DNA from: Lomentospora prolificans
Lineage: Eukaryota; Ascomycota; Sordariomycetes; Microascales; Microascaceae
DNA length: 64,000 nt
NCBI GenBank assembly: GCA_029532625.1
Contig: JARFXM010000003.1
Location: 868,001 to 932,000, forward strand
Reading direction: 5' to 3'
A program made the position numbers and the translations under genes. Below the pieces are notes generated by a model. That model worked only from the letters and a program-made list of their open reading frames with translations, had not been told where the DNA came from and did no database searches. This document shows, in pieces, positions 1 to 13,384 of the stretch (positions are counted from its first letter, which is position 1; each line of letters begins with the position of its first letter).

Positions 1-3000
1 AGCGTTTCTGTATATTATTATGCTCGACTCCAAATGCAGTTGTTTTGTATAATGAGACCGGAACCATGTGGTTTCTTTTGACCCATCTCACCCTTTTCGA
101 ACTTTGAACGCAGGATGGAAGCCTTCCTCCGGAACTTTTCCCTCTATCATAAGAAGATGGGACGCCCTTAGACCGTGGCAGAAATCTAGAGAAATCCTCG
201 ATCTCGCCTATCCGAATCCCGGTTTCCCTCGTTATTCGAACCCATGTAGCTTCTGGGAATTTTTACTGTACATTTAATGGCATTTCACGTCTTCCTCCTT
301 CGAATGCCAAAGATATTCAAACAATCTCCCTGGTTCCCCGACACATGTTGCTCCCTTCCTAATACATTCTTCGCTCCCGCGGTCCTATAAAATGTCATGC
401 TATAACTTTTGAAAGTTTCCCACAAGCAAGCCTATCCCCCTTTGGTAGACAGCCCACAGAAGCGTAGAAGAATAAGAGGAATCGCTCCCGCCACGGGCGT
501 TCCAGATGCACCATCCGACGTTCCGGCCCCATCTCTGGGATCAACGGCAGGTCCCTTCAATTTTCCGGATAGGCGAAAATCGACGCATGAGGATACGGCG
601 GGCGTTATGAGGCCTCTCGTCACCCTTCCTTTTCTTCTTCGACTTCCCTGCACTATTGTTTGAGACGGTGCGGCTTTCTTTTTTTGCTGTTTATGCGTTT
701 GAAGCGACGCGAGCGCACGTGTCCGTTTCGTTTTGTGATCCCTCTGCCAAAGGGTGGAATTGGGAAAATGGAGATATGACTCCGAGGGCGCCGTGAGGCT
801 ATCGTGGCTTTGAGGTCATGGTGAATTGGCTTGGCCTAGCCCGCCGGCGATGGAAGGCAGCCCTAGGACTTCGTTTCAAGTTGGAACTAAAAGACGAGCA
901 CACATATTCGCATTGGTCAGCTTTGGATTCTATACAATGAACGCCCGTACTTTTTTCGAATTCTCAATGCTAGCCTTCCAACTGGTACAGCCTTGTAGGT
1001 GTGCGTCATGGATGAGCTTGGGGGTTCGACCCGGTGAAAAGAGAGTGGTGGCGAAGACCGGAGGACCAGTCGTTGAGCAGCAGGAATCTGGGCATCGCGA
1101 CTCTGGAGCGCTTCAACTTCACACACACTGGCTCAAGATTCTCGTGCCGGCTGTGAGCGTCTTGCAGGGTGCTATTGTGTCTCACCTACGAGCAAACGGC
1201 CCCCATCGAGAAACACTTAGAGTGAGAGGCAACCCCCATGGTGAGTCCGAGGGAAGGAAAACCCTCGCGCTATCGGGCCGAGAAAAGGCAGTGCATTTGG
1301 TGACTTTACGTTGAAGGGGTAGACCTGGCTGCTTCCTGCGGGCCACTTGGTCACCACGTCGATATTCTATCAGCATACGCAGATGGGCCGTCTTCAACGG
1401 CGTGTTAGTCTTGAACTACCACAAGATCGGTTGTCCGTGGCGCTTCCTCTCTGGTGAAATATGCTCTTTATATATCTATCTCTAGATGTATGTCTTTCTC
1501 TCTCCCTTTCTTCGCCATCGTGCAACAACGGCCCTCGCAGACCAGCAGGCGGGTACGGCCTTGTTAGATCTGCTTGTTTGGCAAATTGCCGCAACTTCAT
1601 TCGACCTCTTCGCGATTATTGCCTCTCCTACCAGCTAGATCGGCTCGCAGGCTGACAAGACCGCCCTTGACATCAACACGCGCTCAAGAATGTAGGTCGT
1701 CCCACTGCTGCCACCTTTGCATGCCTTGCTATTTTCTTTCGATGCCCCAGTGTACTGGTTCAGAAGCTCAAATCCTACGACATATCTCGGTACCGACGGT
1801 TGGGCGTTGATCCGCCCAATTTTTGTCAGCACTAAAATGGACACGGGTTCCGAGCCAGCGTCGCAGAGAAGTTCTGGTGTCCGAGTTCTCATGAGTATGG
1901 GCAGTGGGTCGGGGGCCAAGTCAACAGGTAACCAGAGCGTACGACTATACTATCGCGATCTTATCTTTGTGTCGGCCATCATAATAGCGAGGATGGCGAA
2001 GGGTGTTGCCTAACGGTCAATGGCAAGGCTCGCAGGAAGTAAGCTAGACCGCGGAAGCAACTTCTGGCCCGGATCTAACCACAGACGGGTGCCCAGTGCC
2101 ATAAAGGACAAGGGAAACGATAAACGATACTGCAAGCGTCGCGCGAGGTCTAATTAGTCGTTGTTCGGATCCGGCAGGTTCAGCATTGAACGCCGTGGTG
2201 GGGAACCAAGAAAAGCCAGCTACATCAATGGTAAAGCGACGTGGAAAATAGTTTTTTATGCCACATGCAAGCTGAACCGAGGGGAAGTTTGCATTCTGCA
2301 GCTTCTGTCTGCATGCAACGACTCCTCATTTCCCAGACCGGGAGCGGAGATGGAGCTTCGAAATGGGAAATATGGCTCAAACCGTTCTTTTCCGTCGCCC
2401 TCGGATGGCGAATTACTTCCTGTTTGTACTTGACCGCTTTCATCGGGCTTTTGTAAACCCCGCGGCGGTTCTGGCCCTTGCTGTTGACCATCGCTCCCGG
2501 GGTGGAGCTCCTGGTGAGCTGATGCCGGTATCGTATCCCTGGCCATTCTCGCTTTATACTCCATAGAAATTCGTCAAATATAAGGGGGAGACTACACGTG
2601 GGAGCCAAGCCGGAAATGGGGATATTCGAGTGGGAGAGAGTGAGCAAGGCTCGAACACCCTCCTTCCAAGGGATCGACAACTGTTACGAGTAAGGGGTGG
2701 AAATAAGTGGCATATTGTGTGTTGGGCCAAGTGCGCTTGGCAGACACCATCTATCGATGGCTACGTGCTGAACACATCCCCAGATTGCACTGTCCCTCCC
2801 CTCATTTTCAATGTACCAATCTTGTCCATCCATTCCCAATTAACTTGAAATTTCGCACCCCATTAGTGACGAGAACATTAACGCTGGCAAGCATCTCAAA
2901 GCATTCTAACCTCAATCGGATTACTCAAGTAGAAATACGTCTCCGAGGAGTCCCATGGGATTTGTCTCAGGCTCGCCCGCTGATGGGTTCAACGTCCTCA

Positions 3001-6000
3001 ACTGTGAGAGAAAAGTGTCAAACAAAATAACACACACTTACTTTTCCCCATGACATACGGGTAGCTAACTTGGAAGGCGCGACGCAGCTGGTCTGAGTCC
3101 GAGAATTTTAGCCTTGGTTAGGCATCATGTTGGTTTGGGAAAGCGGCAGAAGACTTGGTCGCCTGGGTTTTATGTCTTTGATATGATTCCTCCGGCAGCC
3201 AGCAGCCAGCGGGGTGATCAAAGTGGTTACTCTGTGCCCAGCCCGCCATCCGTGACCCCATCATCCCTCTGTCAGTGCAGGTCATATTTTCCCCTGGTCC
3301 GCCTCCGGCCTTCAGGCTTCTTCCAGTAGCCGCGGGAAGAGCGCGACCTGAGTTATTAATAATACCACGTTAGTTGACAAGGGCTCCACCACCGAGAAAA
3401 TTCTGCGCGAGAAGTGAACCGCTGCAAGTAATAATTGGGCTTCCGAGAAAGCCCGTTGTTCTCCTCCCGTTGGCCCCAGCCAGCTAATACTTGTGGCCAG
3501 CCATAATGGGCTCTCGAGACCCGGTGTGCTGATTTTGATCCCTCGGGGTTCTGATGTTGCCCCTATCAACCAGACGCCGAACATGGCCTTACTGGAACAC
3601 ATTCATCAATAATATTTGCTTATGAAACTGAGCAATCCGTAGGCCCCATCAGATCGAGCAAGATAGTTCCCTCCCCCGCTCCCGGTTGAACGGATTGAAA
3701 CTGGCCATCAGGAGAGGCCCTACCATTGCTTGTAAAGAGCCTTCCAAGATGGGCTTTGTACGTACTTCGTATCTCAGTGGAACTCTCCAATTGAATTAAA
3801 CGATAGGTGAGGCGTTCCTAACCCACACCAAGGGGTGTCCAGCTGGGTTGCCCAACAAGACTTGACGCGACGTGTTACTTTGTTTTCCTTTTTTCCAAAC
3901 TCTGTTCTCGGCTTTCACCCTGGCTGGAAAATGTGATGTTGACGAGTCACTGGGGGCATGGGGTGGGCATTTGCTCATGGGTTCACTGTAAAACAGGGTC
4001 TAATTGATTCACCGGATTCTGCCCGTCAGCTATAATGGGTACTTTGTATTCGGTCTCTCGAAGTAACAGCCAGCCAGCCCAGTCAGTCAGTGAACGGATC
4101 AAATAATCCATCAGTGCACAGATGCCTTGTCTGGTATTACTAGTAGTTGAGCGAAACATCTTGATGAATGCGATTCGGGACAGCTGCCAATGAGAATAAA
4201 CTGCTGTGAATGCAGTGCCCTTGTTAGGGCTCCTTACGGGCCGCGTTGCTGGCCTCAATGTGAGAGGACACTGGCTTGGGGCTTCGATTTCCATTTCATA
4301 AGACAGGTACATTGCCCTATGATTTGAAGCCGATGTGGAGCAGTATATATATAGCTGGATTTCAGCATTCTGTGCACTGGAGGATGGACAATCAGATGTC
4401 TTCTATTTCTTTTTTTTTCTTCCTCCTTCAAGATACCTTTGTGAATTTCTTAGTCACCTTAGGAAAACTTTGCTGATACTTCATTTAAAGGGCTGTAGGG
4501 CACCCGATCCGCCTGGTGATATTTTGAATCCATTGAGCTAGGTGTAGTGATGGACATGGAGCACGAGGCGGTATTCCTATTCAAGTTTTAGCCATTCTTG
4601 TCCAAGCTCGCATGTGCCGAGGTGAGGTACAACACCGTTTCACTTGCCATCAACGATACTTGCATGTTAGCATCATACTCATATTGCATCTCAGGAGCAC
4701 TTTACAGGACAAGCTCCATTACATCAGTGAAATTCGGAATCTTCAAAACCTTAACGGAATATTATTTATTTGAAGTACTCACAAGTGTCCTGCCTGGCAT
4801 ATCCTCGCCTGCTGAGCGGAATACTGCCATGATACACCGACATTCCAGGTCGCTTTTTGCTTCCCTATTTTCTATTCTCCGCAATTTTGCCCTCGCCCCT
4901 TCTTTCCTGACCTCTACCACTAGGCTCCTGAATGCAGAGACGCACTCGTGACATGGAATTGTGCGTCCATGCGTAATACTAGAATTGGTGGAAACCTGTG
5001 CGCCTATGCTGGGTGCTATTTGTCAACGCAACCAGCCTATGGGACAGGTAGTAGCGCCAGGTTGGTCGGATACTGGATCAAGCTTTCTTTCTGAATATAT
5101 TGGAACTAAAACGGTTTATTTGGGTGCCTACAAGCACTCTGTAGGCATCGACCCTGAAGAGAGTGCCTTCCCTCGTGACATTTGACTGTTACTAGCAACC
5201 TTCGGGATGTACAAACGCAGTGGTCAGACCTGGAGGGGGAAGGAGGTACTTTCCAATTCCAAAGTGGAATGGTGCTCTGGCCGAGGTACTGGCCAATGAA
5301 TTGAATACCCTCTGATTCTCCTCCAAAAAAAAACCATCAACCTTGGACAGACGGGCGCTCCTCTCTAACACCCGGGATTTAACAACTCTTGCTGCCTTGA
5401 ATTCTCCAGTGTATTAGCATAGGGCTTCATAATTCCTCAAATCTGATGGTGCCCTTGGTAGAAAACACGTTTCAACATGGGAGTACCTCTTTGAAAGGAT
5501 GATGGTTGGTGGGTGTAGTTGGCGAGGCTCCCAGGCGGCATTTGAGGCTCCTCGTGTTCTTTATCCCTTCCTACTTTTCTGGCACTAGGTCACTCGCTAT
5601 CGAGGCTTATTCCACGGCTGCCACGAATCTTCTCCCTAGATTGGCACAACCAATGCAAAACCGTAATGTTGGGTTGGGAGGGGAATCTCCAAAACCCCTT
5701 TCACCTGTGCTGCTGTACTGATGGCTACCGCTCCCGTCCTCCTCAAGCACTCGAATTGTTGACTAATCAACCTGGAGGCAAAGTGTTACCATCCGTCCAA
5801 CACCTAAAGGCGTTCTAGACCCAAGATATTACAACCAAGCCCATTGTACCCACTTTTTACCCTTCTATAGAGTAGGTATGTACTTACTCTGTAGAATTAT
5901 ATCACCTAAGGACCACTTTATCCTCTACGACTCTACAGAGTACGGCGCTACAGTCACCAGCATACGGCCCATTTCTTTTTTCTCGAACTCGCCTAATACA

Positions 6001-6915
6001 ATCCCTTACTGCCAACGATCCTGTCAAACCGCCTTTTCCCCTTTACATTGACATAAATCAGCATCGATTCCATTTCAAAGACCGACTCTTTTCCTACGAT
6101 CTAGGGAGATTCAATACCTGGTAAATCCGAGATTGGGAGGTGTTGCTCTGCCGCCTTTTGTAGGTGTCCAATCCGGAGCTGTCGGCTGTGGTAGGAGCCA
6201 GGTACACCAGATTTTCCTTCACGTTAGAAGGGTTGGCTAGTACTCCGTGCTAGTGTCTCCTCCTTCCCCATCAGCCGAATATCGTTCATAATTTTTTTTT
6301 TTTTTATGTTTTGCCCTCTCTTCTTCCACACCTTCGTTTCCCAAACAGAATCATCTCAAATTTTCTCCTTCTTTCCCCATCACCCACACAGCGACTTTTT
6401 TTATCCACCGCCTATCGACCAGATCTAGCGAGGCACATTATCCATAGATCTGAACAGATCTTACCTTCCGTCATTTCTGAGTCGTGGGCTTCACCCCGTT
6501 TAGCCCCTCTGCAACCACTTTCGGTTCTTTTTCTTTCCTCGAAGCCAGCTCGACCAGCCCAATCGTCGTCTCTGGCAGTATCCGCAACGAGCATCTTGAA
6601 CCACGTTCGATCTATCCGCATACGACCGTTTAACTCTTGGTGGAAGAGGCTGTACTGGCCGTTCTACTGATTGGACTTTCCCAATCCGTCGACGGAGTGC
6701 GGGGAGGTTCCTATCGCCTCTCCGGACAACCTCTTAAGAGGGGATCACAGGGAGTGGATCGCGGTATCTTTTTTCGCGCCGAATCCCTCTTCCATCTGAC
6801 GCCTACCGGGCTGTTGGGTACTCAACGCATATAATATCTGGTAATTTCGCAAATTCTTCACGCGGGATCCTGACCTCAATTCCGTGCTACTCTTGCCTGG
6901 ACATTCGACATCAAG
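1..6915. other. Gene-free left flank and LARP upstream region
   Basis: No open frame here has a recognisable domain or splice structure; the longest are about 120 codons and look random. The last 600 bases are pyrimidine-rich with a T run near 6290-6304 and probably hold the promoter and 5' leader of the La-domain gene. A frame of 119 codons at 6311-6670 could be an upstream ORF if transcription starts early, but nothing else supports it. An 11-bp inverted repeat lies at 5885-5942 and a CCAG/CAGT short-repeat patch at about 4068-4092. Confidence 0.6.
5885..5942. repeat. 11-bp perfect inverted repeat, 36-nt loop
   Basis: TACTCTGTAGA at 5885-5895 is matched by its exact reverse complement TCTACAGAGTA at 5932-5942. 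It sits about 970 bp upstream of the La-domain gene start. It could be a hairpin, a pair of regulator half-sites or a remnant of a terminal repeat; the sequence does not say which. Confidence 0.6.
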
Positions 6916-9437
6916 ATGCCCGCCGCAACCGCTCCGTTTTCCTACGCCCAAGCCGCCAAGGGACAAAAAGCGACGTCGCCCTCGACACCGCCTACTCCTC
7001 TAACCCCCGTCGCCCCCGGATCCCCGTCCACAGGACCTCAGGATACCAACCTCAAGAACACTTCTGCGAACGACGCAGTCGAGTCTACTTCTTTTACTGC
7101 CGAAGCTCGCCCCGACGGCTTCCAAGCCATTCAAGAAGCCAAGATGAACAGCATTTCTACTACTACGGCGCCTAGCGTATCCGATGCTAGTTGCACGACG
7201 CAAAATGACACCGCCCCCTCGTTGGGCACCTCGTCTGGCGAGTCCAGGCGAGATGATGATACCAGCTCCGAGCTCTCGGCTCAGCGGAGCGTAAAGGGTG
7301 CCAGGCCCCAAGGCCCTGGCCGGCGTCCTCACCAGTCGCGCCCAACTTCTTCCGGCGCCGAGAACAAGAGGAACAGGAGGGATAAGAAGTCTAAGGCTGC
7401 TACAAATGGCACTGACAATGCTGATAAAGCGTCATCTGAAGAAGCTGAAAATGCCAAAGAGACACCTCCTAAGCCTGAACTTCTCGAGGCCCCTATCCCT
7501 ACCATTAACCCTTGGCACCAGCGACGTGACGCCATGGCAAAAGTCGAGCAGAATGGCCCCCAGTCTGTGAAGCCTGCTACTCAAGCTAGTGGTAATTCTT
7601 CTCAACTGAGTTCGCGAAAGGGCAGCGCTACTCAGGCCAGCAACAACTCTAAGTCCCTGAATGAGAACTCAACAGCTCCCATTAATAACCCTAGGAAGGC
7701 TGGTGATGCTGACAACTCGCGCAAAAACGGATTCCACAAGAGTGACTCCCGCCGTCCTGAGCCCGTCCCGAGTGATGACGCTGCCTCATGGCCTACACCA
7801 GACACAGTTTCCAAGGAAGAAAAGCGCAAACCGACTGACAAGCTTGTCGAGAAGCTCATCGAGAAGCCCGCTTCAGAGGATCCAGCTGGCCTTAAGGGAA
7901 AGCAGACTGGCAAGAAGGACTGGGTTAAGATTGATTTTGTCCCAACTGTCAACTTCCAAACCCCCCTGCCCCAGCACAAAGGAGCTCGTCCTCGGGGAGG
8001 TGCCCGAGGTGGTCGAGATGGCACCACCAGGGGTGGTGGACATGCTGCCCACACGGCCAAGGACGGCGAGAAGGGTTCGAACGCTCCCGCCAACCCGTCC
8101 AAGGTCAACGGCGAGACCCGCGAGACTAGCCGTGATATTCCTGCTCACCCTCGAGGCAGCTCTGTTCCTCCCACGTCCACCAAGCGTGGATCAGTAGACA
8201 CCCCCACCACACGTGAACATCGCAAGCATTCCGTTCCTGGAGCGACCAAATCCAAGGATTCTTCGCCCAACGTGAGCCCGCTCCTCCCATGGCTTTTCCG
8301 TACTAAAAGTGTTCGTGGGCTCGAGAAACTAACAACTCATCATAGGAACATGGTCGCGATAAGCAAGAGACCCGAGGCGAACGCACCCGAGGAGGCCCTC
8401 GAGGCCGCGGCAACTACCACGGATCTACCTCTCAGCTCAACTCCCAACACGGTTCATTTAATGCCAGCTACGCTCCAAATGGTGCTGCTCGTCAAAACCC
8501 CTATAGCCCCCCTAGTCGCCAGAATCAGTTTAATCAATCGTTCGGCCCTGCCTCTTCCCGCGGTGGCCGTGGTGGCCGTGGCGGCTCGGGCTCGTCGCGA
8601 GGTGCAGCCTCTAGCAACACCAATAGGTTTTCTCAGTCTAATGTCATGAACTACGACCATGTCTTCCACAACGCATCTGTCATGGGCTATCCTCATGCAC
8701 CTTCTCCAGCGCTTTACCTTGACCCTTACTTGGTATCCGCCCTGTCGGCGCAGCTCAGCTGGTACTTCTCCATTCAGAACCTCTGCCGGGATATGTATCT
8801 CCGTAAGAACATGGATTCCCAGGGCTTCGCCCCTCTCTCACTTGTCGTTGGCTTCAACAGGGTCAGCAGTCTCCTTCAAGGCGTTCCCGAGCCCATGAGC
8901 TATGTCCGTCAAGCCTGCCTGTCTTCCAGGGATGTCGAGTTTGTTATTGGCGCCGAGGATGGAATCGAGCGATTGCGGACGCCGTACAACCCGGGCCACT
9001 GGGTCCTCCCAATGTCCGAAAGGAATGAGGCCGCTCAAAACGATGGCCCCGCGAACTTCTTGCATCCCGTTCAACAGCAGTACCCTGTTCACCCCGGCAT
9101 GGCTGCCGGCGGTTTTCACTCCAACGGGCCGACGAATACTATGAACCATTACGGCAGCTTTAATGAGGGCCAGGGCGAACCGCTTGTCAATGGCAACAGT
9201 GGCTCTGGCGAGCACGTTAATAGCTATGCATCAGCTAAGGGCAGTGTAGCGGGCAGAGACACGGTATTGAAACCGACTGTACCCGAGTTCTCGCCACGAA
9301 CCGGTGCTGGAAACGGCACCTTCAGTGAAGAGAGCGCGACCCAGACGCCAAATGAAGAGTCCAAGGAGGAGCCGCACAGCAAGCCCCAGGATGCTACCAA
9401 TGCCGTTAATGGGGAGGCTCATCCCCAACAGTCTTAG
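6916..9437 (+). CDS. La-domain (LARP1/Sro9-like) RNA-binding protein
   Basis: Two exons, 6916-8271 and 8346-9437, encode about 815 residues. The 74-nt intron has a GTGAGC donor, a CTAAC branch-like site and a CATAG acceptor, and is phase 0; splicing joins two frames into one continuous protein. The N-terminal half is low-complexity (Pro, Ser, Thr, Asn, Lys). Arg-Gly repeats (RGG boxes) lie on both sides of the splice, and the HTH La domain is at about residues 577-665, with the LARP hallmark YFS-x-NL followed by LRKNMDSQGF. Sro9/Slf1 and LARP1 relatives bind mRNA and ribosomes in the cytoplasm and affect translation and stability. There is no adjacent RRM, which argues against a genuine La (Lhp1) protein. 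The exact orthologue (SRO9, SLF1 or LARP1) is not settled; the family assignment is firm. Confidence 0.9.
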
Positions 9438-12400
9438 ACTGGGAACCCAATGTTTTCTCAGTCTAGAGGAGGCGGTTGAGACTTGGGGACGCGCTGCTCG
9501 AAGAAGCGGCGACGGTAGCGTCGACGAGAAGGGGTGGTAAGGCCTGGATGCGAGAGTATTCTTACTACCGGCAAAAGGCGATATCTTGCTTTCGGTATCC
9601 CTTTGGGCCTGCGAACGCTACACTTGATGATAATAACGGATGCATCACGTCAGTCGTCCGAGTTGCAGAAAAAGTTACACATTTTTCTTCTTTCCTTTTT
9701 TGCCTTTTTATTTTCTCGTTTTAGGCCTTCCGGTCGTAAGGCTCTTTCGGCCCTTGGCGAGGCAGGCTACCTCCGGGTACAGGACAGCCGATTGATGGGG
9801 GAGCCTCTGTCCAAATCTGGCATTTTTCCCACAAAAAGCCGCCTTGATGCCGGGGTCGATATGGGTATAGCCAAGAACTTCGGACCAGCGGACAGTCCTA
9901 TTCACCATGGATTACGCCTGCATTCTCCCGCCGATGCTGGTTCCAGACTGCAGCAACTTGAACCGCAGTGCTTGATAGCCATCTAAACGCCCCATCGGGT
10001 GGCGGCTAGGCCATAGGGGTTAGCAGTGCCGCACATATATCCATTCATAGTCTGTTGATCTGACTGGAGTGGTGTAGTGCTTGCCCCGAATGGCTTTGTT
10101 GTGATGTACGGTCGGCTTGGAGCTTATAACGAGCGTTTCCACTTCGGTTGTATTCTTCGCCGACAGGATAGTTGGAGAGCAGGGGAGTCTACTTATTACG
10201 GCCTTTTGAGAGGGGTCTTGGGCTTTCGAAGAGAGCAATTGGCACATCACGGAATCAGGCTTCCCTCGGACCAAAAGTTCCAACGACTGTCCTTCAAGGA
10301 CGAGCCCTCAAATCTTATTCGCAAGTGTTCCAATGGCATGGGCTCTCCTTGTCATATCAAGGCGGTTGGGGATGATTCGTGATATCTTATTGACGAACTC
10401 GGCGTCAGTCTCGCTCGGTTCATTGTTTCTTTCATGGTGGTATACTTGCAATTAGGGATTATCCAATATCTCGTGTTTCGACCTCAGTCTCTATCGCGCA
10501 TCTCTTCAACGAACCTTGGCCTTATCGAGCCAGAATATTGTCTCGGCAGTAGAGACTCGAAATACTCGACTTTCCTTTCAGTCTGCACAACGGATAATGG
10601 AGACGAAAGTATCAAACACTCCATTGCGACGCAATGACGTCTCAAGGCGGAAGGGAAGGCCTAGGGAAAGGGGCCACAGGGGCAAGGGGGTCGGACGGTC
10701 ACGACTTTAGACTCTTTTTTTTTCCCATCATTTTCACACAGCGCACTCAAAAATCGGCCCAACAATGGCGTAGGGGAGGGGACTTGTTTTTGCTTTTTTT
10801 TCCTTCTTCTCTTCTTTACACACATCTCCGGTCTTGCCCACTATTAACGTGTTGTGTTGTGCATTTTTGCCTCTTGTTTTCCACTCTCTTCTTTTTTTTT
10901 TCTGAAATTAAAACACTTTTAACGGAGATTTCTCCACTGCATGTATGAGTAGCAGGGCATGGAAAAGAAAAAATTCGGTTGCGGCCTCATTTCTTCTACA
11001 CAGTAATAAACCACAAAAATAAACTAGAGGTGCAGAAGGGCCAGATTAATTGATTTTTGAGAATGATGGGGTTTTTTGTGCTCCCAAAATGAAAGCTTGA
11101 ATCGGGGACTGAAGCAGCCAACAACGGGTTCTATCAGAGAGGGAAATAATGACTTGCCCAGGTTGAGTGCAATGTTAATACTGGCTGTCCGATGACATCA
11201 TGGGACAGGCCCAGGCCTTGTCCCGCTTTTCCCCCTCCTTCAATGTCCCATCGTTGTGCTCATGGTTGCTAGCGATTCAATCCGATTTTCGAGGAGCGCA
11301 GGCGGGAGTACGGCAAACCCCTAGTAGTAGTTCACGCATATCTCTATAGTAGCAATACCGAGCGATTCTTCCCCCCGGGGGCCGGGGGATTTGTTGCGAG
11401 ATCCATGTTTGCAATCGCCAGATGAAAGCTCACTGTGCCACTCCATCGAGATCAAGAAGCAGAGTCAGCGTGCGCAGGGCAATTGTCCCGTCAAAGACGA
11501 GGCCGTGAAGGAGGTGGGCTAGTGATGACGAACGGTGCGGGCCCAGCACTCTTGCCTATTTCGCCAACTCCCATCGTTCAAGTGTTTGTAGGCAGGTGTC
11601 AGAGACGGGCTTTACTGACGGTGTCAGGGCATCGGAGGAGGTTTTGGGGCTGTGACACCACAAGCCTGACCTCCTCCCGAATATCTTGGGTACTCCTTGC
11701 AAAAGCCCATTTTCTACCACCATGTACGATTATAGGCTCGGTAGACAACATGAAAGAGTCCAAGGCTTAATATCTTCGGTTCGCTATCTGGGGTCCTGGG
11801 TGTCTGCGCCTTCCAACAAGGCACCGGGAACCCTTGACGCGGAGACGTAAAGTGAGGCGGGCGGGCGCTGCTGTTATCGAGGGCCTCAAAAGGAGAGTTT
11901 AGTGGTAGGCAGGCGGGGGTGAGGCCTCGCCCCATTGTCACACCCCGGTTCAGGGCTGCCGAAAAGACCTTTTTCGGAGATCGCAGATGGGTAGGGCGAG
12001 CAGAGCCACACTCCACCCCAAGACAAGGGTAGCACATGGGCGTTTCGAGACTGCTCAGGCAATGTCCCACACAGTCTGGGAAAGGGTCGTACCAAGATGA
12101 TTTCTTCTAGAGAGTTTGCGCCTGGCAGGTATCGATCCTCATACGGAGCACACATCGATTCGATCTAATAACGGTAAGACGACTGAAACAGAGGCAGAAC
12201 CCGAAAGAGCAAGAGGGAGATATGGCATCCAGAAACACCAAGTTACCTGCCCGATTTCTCCTTTTCGTTTCTCATGGTGCATCGTAGTTTGGGGGTTGGT
12301 GATGACATTATTATGCACAGGGCCCCGGTCGCCGCTCCGATTAGATGCCGCCTTGTCCAACAAGTTTCCCCTCCATCCATGGATGTCCCGCCAGCCCACA

Positions 12401-13384
12401 TCGTCTGGCCAAAGCCATCCCGTCACCCCCCTTAGTACTGCCTTTCCTCCCCATTCCTTCCACCAAGATCCCGGTTTAGGGCAGCATCAACGTAATCCAC
12501 CGACAGTCCATGTACTTGTAATGCGCTCTAGCTGGCCAACTTGGTGGAAAATCGCTGGGGAGAACAGGTTCTTGGTTGCACGCTGGGGTTTTTAATGCCG
12601 GCCCGTCCTCTCTCTCATGCTCTTCTCCCGCATTCAAACCGGAGAAGATTCAAAGTGATAGATAACACTTGATCTCTTGGCGTCAAAACAAACACGAGCA
12701 AAGAAATTCCCAATACTAGTCAGCCCTGCGCTTGCACTAGCAAACGACTTCTTCGTGCTTCGAGACAAGCCGAACACAAGATCTCCTCCACGTGCCTTGG
12801 CTTCCGTCGGCTGCCGCCCTTCCAAGGTATCAACCGAGAGTCGACTCTTTGACGATTCCAACTCTTGGAGTCATTCTGTCCTCTTTTTTGCACCCGGGCT
12901 GCCTCTCTCGGGAAATATTGACCAAACATCGGAATAATAATAATACAATTCGTCGCGAAGTCACAGGTCACTGTCACCGTCGCCATCACAGCCACAGCCA
13001 GCCACAGCCAGTCGCGGCTGGTACCGGCCCTCCAAACAGTATCTTACCAGCTGGCATCCCACCCGTCCACTACGTACGTTACGTACCTCCCGTCACTGAC
13101 TGGCACTTCCAATCCTTGTACGTCAGCCAGCAGTGGTTCGTCTCAGCGTTCACCTTAAAGCAACCTACATGAGTGACGCCACTCGCCCCGCCGTCCTCTA
13201 TCTCATGAATGGTCGATGAACTAACCCCTCCTCTCTCCCACGCAACAAACAGACTTTCAGTCCGTCGCCAAAACAAACCCTCCCCCATCCACGCCAAAAA
13301 CGCCGCTTTTTAGCATCTAGGGCCGTCGAAACTCTAATTTTTGTCAAATCCGTCAATTTGGGCGCCCAAATTTTAATTTGCGCC
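9438..13384. other. Gene-free spacer between LARP and DUF3824 genes
   Basis: This holds the 3' region of the La-domain gene and the upstream region of the DUF3824 gene. Frames are short and without domain signatures. T-rich runs at about 10710-10910 are followed by AATAAA-like words at 11005-11025. Near the right end there is a CAGCCA-type short tandem repeat (about 12986-13014) and a TACGTACGTTACGTAC near-palindrome (13071-13086), about 300 bp upstream of the DUF3824 start. I see no gene. Confidence 0.5.

Noticed and set aside
12110..12160. tRNA-like T-arm word (GGTATCGATCC)
   Set aside because: The flanking bases do not form the five-pair T stem, and no D arm, anticodon arm or acceptor stem can be folded on either strand.
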